32,750 nt of DNA from Dicyema japonicum. Its lineage: Eukaryota > Dicyemida > Rhombozoa > Dicyemidae. The position numbers were made by a program, and so were the translations under genes. The notes beneath the pieces were generated by a model, which ran no database searches, was not told the origin of the DNA, and saw nothing but the letters and a program-made list of their open reading frames with translations. The stretch covers positions 623,358 to 656,107 of the forward strand of contig RDEW01000023.1 of NCBI GenBank assembly GCA_011109175.1, given 5' to 3'. Shown in pieces: positions 31,169 to 32,750 of the stretch; the first letter of the stretch is position 1, and each line of letters begins with the position of its first letter.

Positions 31169-31351
31169 TCAAGTCTTTTTTCCTAATGGCTGACCGATTT
31201 GTTGAATTGCTGTCTTTACCCGAAACGGGATTTCTTTACTCAGTTGTGCATTTATGGATTGTAGAATACTAAAGAAGTTTGCCGACTTAAGAGCATGTGG
31301 TCTCCTACAATGGAGGCCATTAAGTGGTAAGAAGACGGTTGATCTCTGCAT
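31169..31351 (-). pseudogene. Possible LINE RT C-terminal fragment
   Basis: A 60-codon minus-strand frame reads QRSTVFLPLNGLHCRRPHAL and KSANFFSILQSI. This recalls the 'L-P-L-x-x-G-G-L-G-x-R-x-P...A-x-F-x-x-S-I' segment that precedes the RPDG-type tail in LINE proteins. Only this piece is present, so the call is tentative. Confidence 0.4.
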
Positions 31352-31591
31352 AGTGAAACGTAAGTTAGCTTAGTCTCGTAGGTATATCACATATGTGTTC
31401 TTAGAGAGAGCAGTGGTATCGCAGACAGGTGAGAACATCTGTCTTGAATGAATCTTTATGAGGGTTGAATATAAATTTAAAAAAAATTTGATTCGAAAAT
31501 TGGGCCTAACTTGAAGCTATGACTGGCTAATTCTTTATTTGGAAGACGTGGGAGGGTTATCGATTACGAATACTACTAAACATAGTGCCCT

Positions 31592-31786
31592 ATGGTTTTC
31601 CTTTGTCCCTTAATCTATTCAACCTTTTTTTTCCACGACCTGCCAGCAGACATTGACAAGGATTTCCTACTGCTTTCTTATGATGATATTATCATTGCAA
31701 CAATAGGCAGTTCGACATCAGAAGCAGTCTCACTCGCACAGAAAAAAGTGGATTGTGTCCATGATAGGTTACTGTCCAAAAGCTAA
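31592..31786 (+). pseudogene. LINE reverse transcriptase fragment
   Basis: A plus-strand 64-codon frame reads CPLIYSTFFFHDLPADIDKD (end of block B), FLLLSYDDIIIATIG (block C, with the Ala of YADD lost) and VDCVHDRLLSKS before a stop. The arrangement is that of Jockey/CR1-like RT. Overlapping plus-strand frames continue to 32062 but have no recognised motif. Confidence 0.7.
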
Positions 31787-32214
31787 ACATACTGCAAAGA
31801 GAAACAATACGTATGCTGGGACCACAGTGTTGAACAAAAATTTCTCCATTGCAGATGGAATCTACAACTCGTATATGTGGTTCCGGATTTCACCGTATTT
31901 GCGAGGAAGATGGACATCCATTCGGCCTATCACTGTTTCACGCAATCGGCTTCTTCGGCAAAAATCAATGAAGACACTTCCGTTCGGCAGTGGAACAATG
32001 GTGACGCACAGGTTTTGGATGGCATGTTTGCTTGCGTGAACTGGGATTTTAATGTTTTATAACATTTCCTACATTAACTGTAATGGAATCTCAATTTAAT
32101 TTTTTGGTTCAGCCGACATTAATAATTAAAAATATTGAAATGTGCATTAGATAATAGTAATTATCTAAAAATCATAATAAAATAGTAACATGCAAACTTC
32201 ATCAAGTCTTGGAT

Positions 32215-32320
32215 GAGTTGTCTCAAGGATCTTCGTAGTCACGACTGCGCGTTCCATGGTTCATTCGTATCAAGGCTTAAAGAGGAATTGGTAGCTGAAA
32301 CTTTCCAGAACCCCAGCGTA
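32215..32320 (-). pseudogene. Second, more decayed copy of the 23104-23301 fragment
   Basis: The minus strand reads RWGSGKFQLPIPL, stop, ALIRMNHGTRSRDYEDP. Nucleotide identity with 23110-23220 is obvious over about 100 bp (GGATCTTCGTAGTCACG and GTTCATTCGTATCA shared). It lies about 240 bp upstream of the gene that starts at 32558, on the other strand. Confidence 0.65.
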
Positions 32321-32557
32321 TAATTAACGTAATCCCTTTCAATATGAATTTTACCATTAACAGAAAAAATCAAAAATAATATTTGTCACCGTCCGAACGT
32401 GGAACTCCGTCATACGTTGAACTTCACAAAAACCAATCAAAATAAAAATTAGTTATCTGGATAATTCAGAACTTTCTGAGTTGAATAATGTAATTTTAGT
32501 TAAAATCGTTAATATTTAAAAACATAATAAAAAAAGTGTAGTTGTTGTGGTGTAGAC

Positions 32558-32750
32558 ATGTCCGTTTCTAATCATACCGAGAAATCGAATCCTATGGGCC
32601 TTCCTGCAAAATCAAATAAAGAAGATAGTTTAGTAGAAGCAGGACCGTCGTCTGTGGGGCTGGATAATGTCACAAGAACTAATATCAACATCGCTGGGAA
32701 TATTGGTGCCAATGCCAACTTGCATTCATTATCTGCCATTATTGAAGAGG
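32558..32750 (+). CDS. Start of an undamaged gene running off the window, function unknown
   Basis: The ATG at 32558 follows an in-frame TAA 30 bases upstream and opens 64 codons without a stop to the window edge: MSVSNHTEKSNPMGLPAKSN, then EAGPSSVGLDNVTRTNINI and NIGANANLHSLSAIIEE. It is Ser/Asn/Gly-rich with a low-complexity hydrophilic N-terminus and no signal peptide or membrane segment. The base composition is less AT-rich than its surroundings. Unlike every transposon piece here it carries no break, so it is the best candidate for a living gene. I do not recognise the family, and introns of 20-30 nt may follow beyond the edge. Confidence 0.6.
   Translation, partial: MSVSNHTEKSNPMGLPAKSNKEDSLVEAGPSSVGLDNVTRTNINIAGNIGANANLHSLSAIIEE

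Overview
This is an AT-rich, gene-poor eukaryotic window dominated by broken transposable elements. I found no bacterial features, rRNA, tRNA or CRISPR array. Almost every coding stretch I could identify carries stop codons or frameshifts. The best-identified host gene is a full-length but dead copy of CPSF3 (CPSF73, the mRNA 3'-end processing endonuclease) on the minus strand at about 3131-5578. Lining it up against the family from memory exposes eight relic GT...AG introns. Six are only 21-26 nt, and the other two are about 83 and 101 nt. Animal-type CPSF3, introns this small and several animal-type LINE families together point to a dicyemid mesozoan or another animal with micro-introns. That taxonomic call is inference.

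Layout. 1-1779: no gene seen apart from a two-copy tandem repeat. 1780-2490: LINE reverse transcriptase (RT) remnant (-). 2508-3086: internally deleted integrase transposon of the KRBA2/Pol-like type (-). 3131-5578: CPSF3 pseudogene (-), with a possible divergent decayed gene starting at 5700 (+). 7220-10686 and 13482-16884: two copies of a block of about 3.4 kb holding RTE-like LINE pieces. The first copy runs into a 107-base N gap. Between them, 10794-13089 holds further LINE pieces and a small GC-richer open frame. 16885-18449: AT-rich spacer. 18700-22370: a mosaic of LINE parts on the minus strand in the order tail domain, RT, gag, endonuclease. 23796-24325: the best-kept RT (R2/Dong-like, +). 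25610-26532: more RT and endonuclease scraps and a third, inverted fragment of the duplicated block. 26533-31168: mostly unassigned. 31169-31786: LINE scraps. 32558-32750: the undamaged start of a plus-strand gene of unknown function that runs off the window.

The genes do not work together as a system. The window is a decaying intergenic or subtelomere-like region. A striking physical feature is nine two-copy direct tandem repeats (unit 85-224 bp). Three of them meet at a single n, which suggests that many are unmerged contig overlaps rather than biology. I see no convincing novel molecular system. The most informative observations are the micro-intron CPSF3 relic, the segmental duplication and the permuted LINE mosaic.
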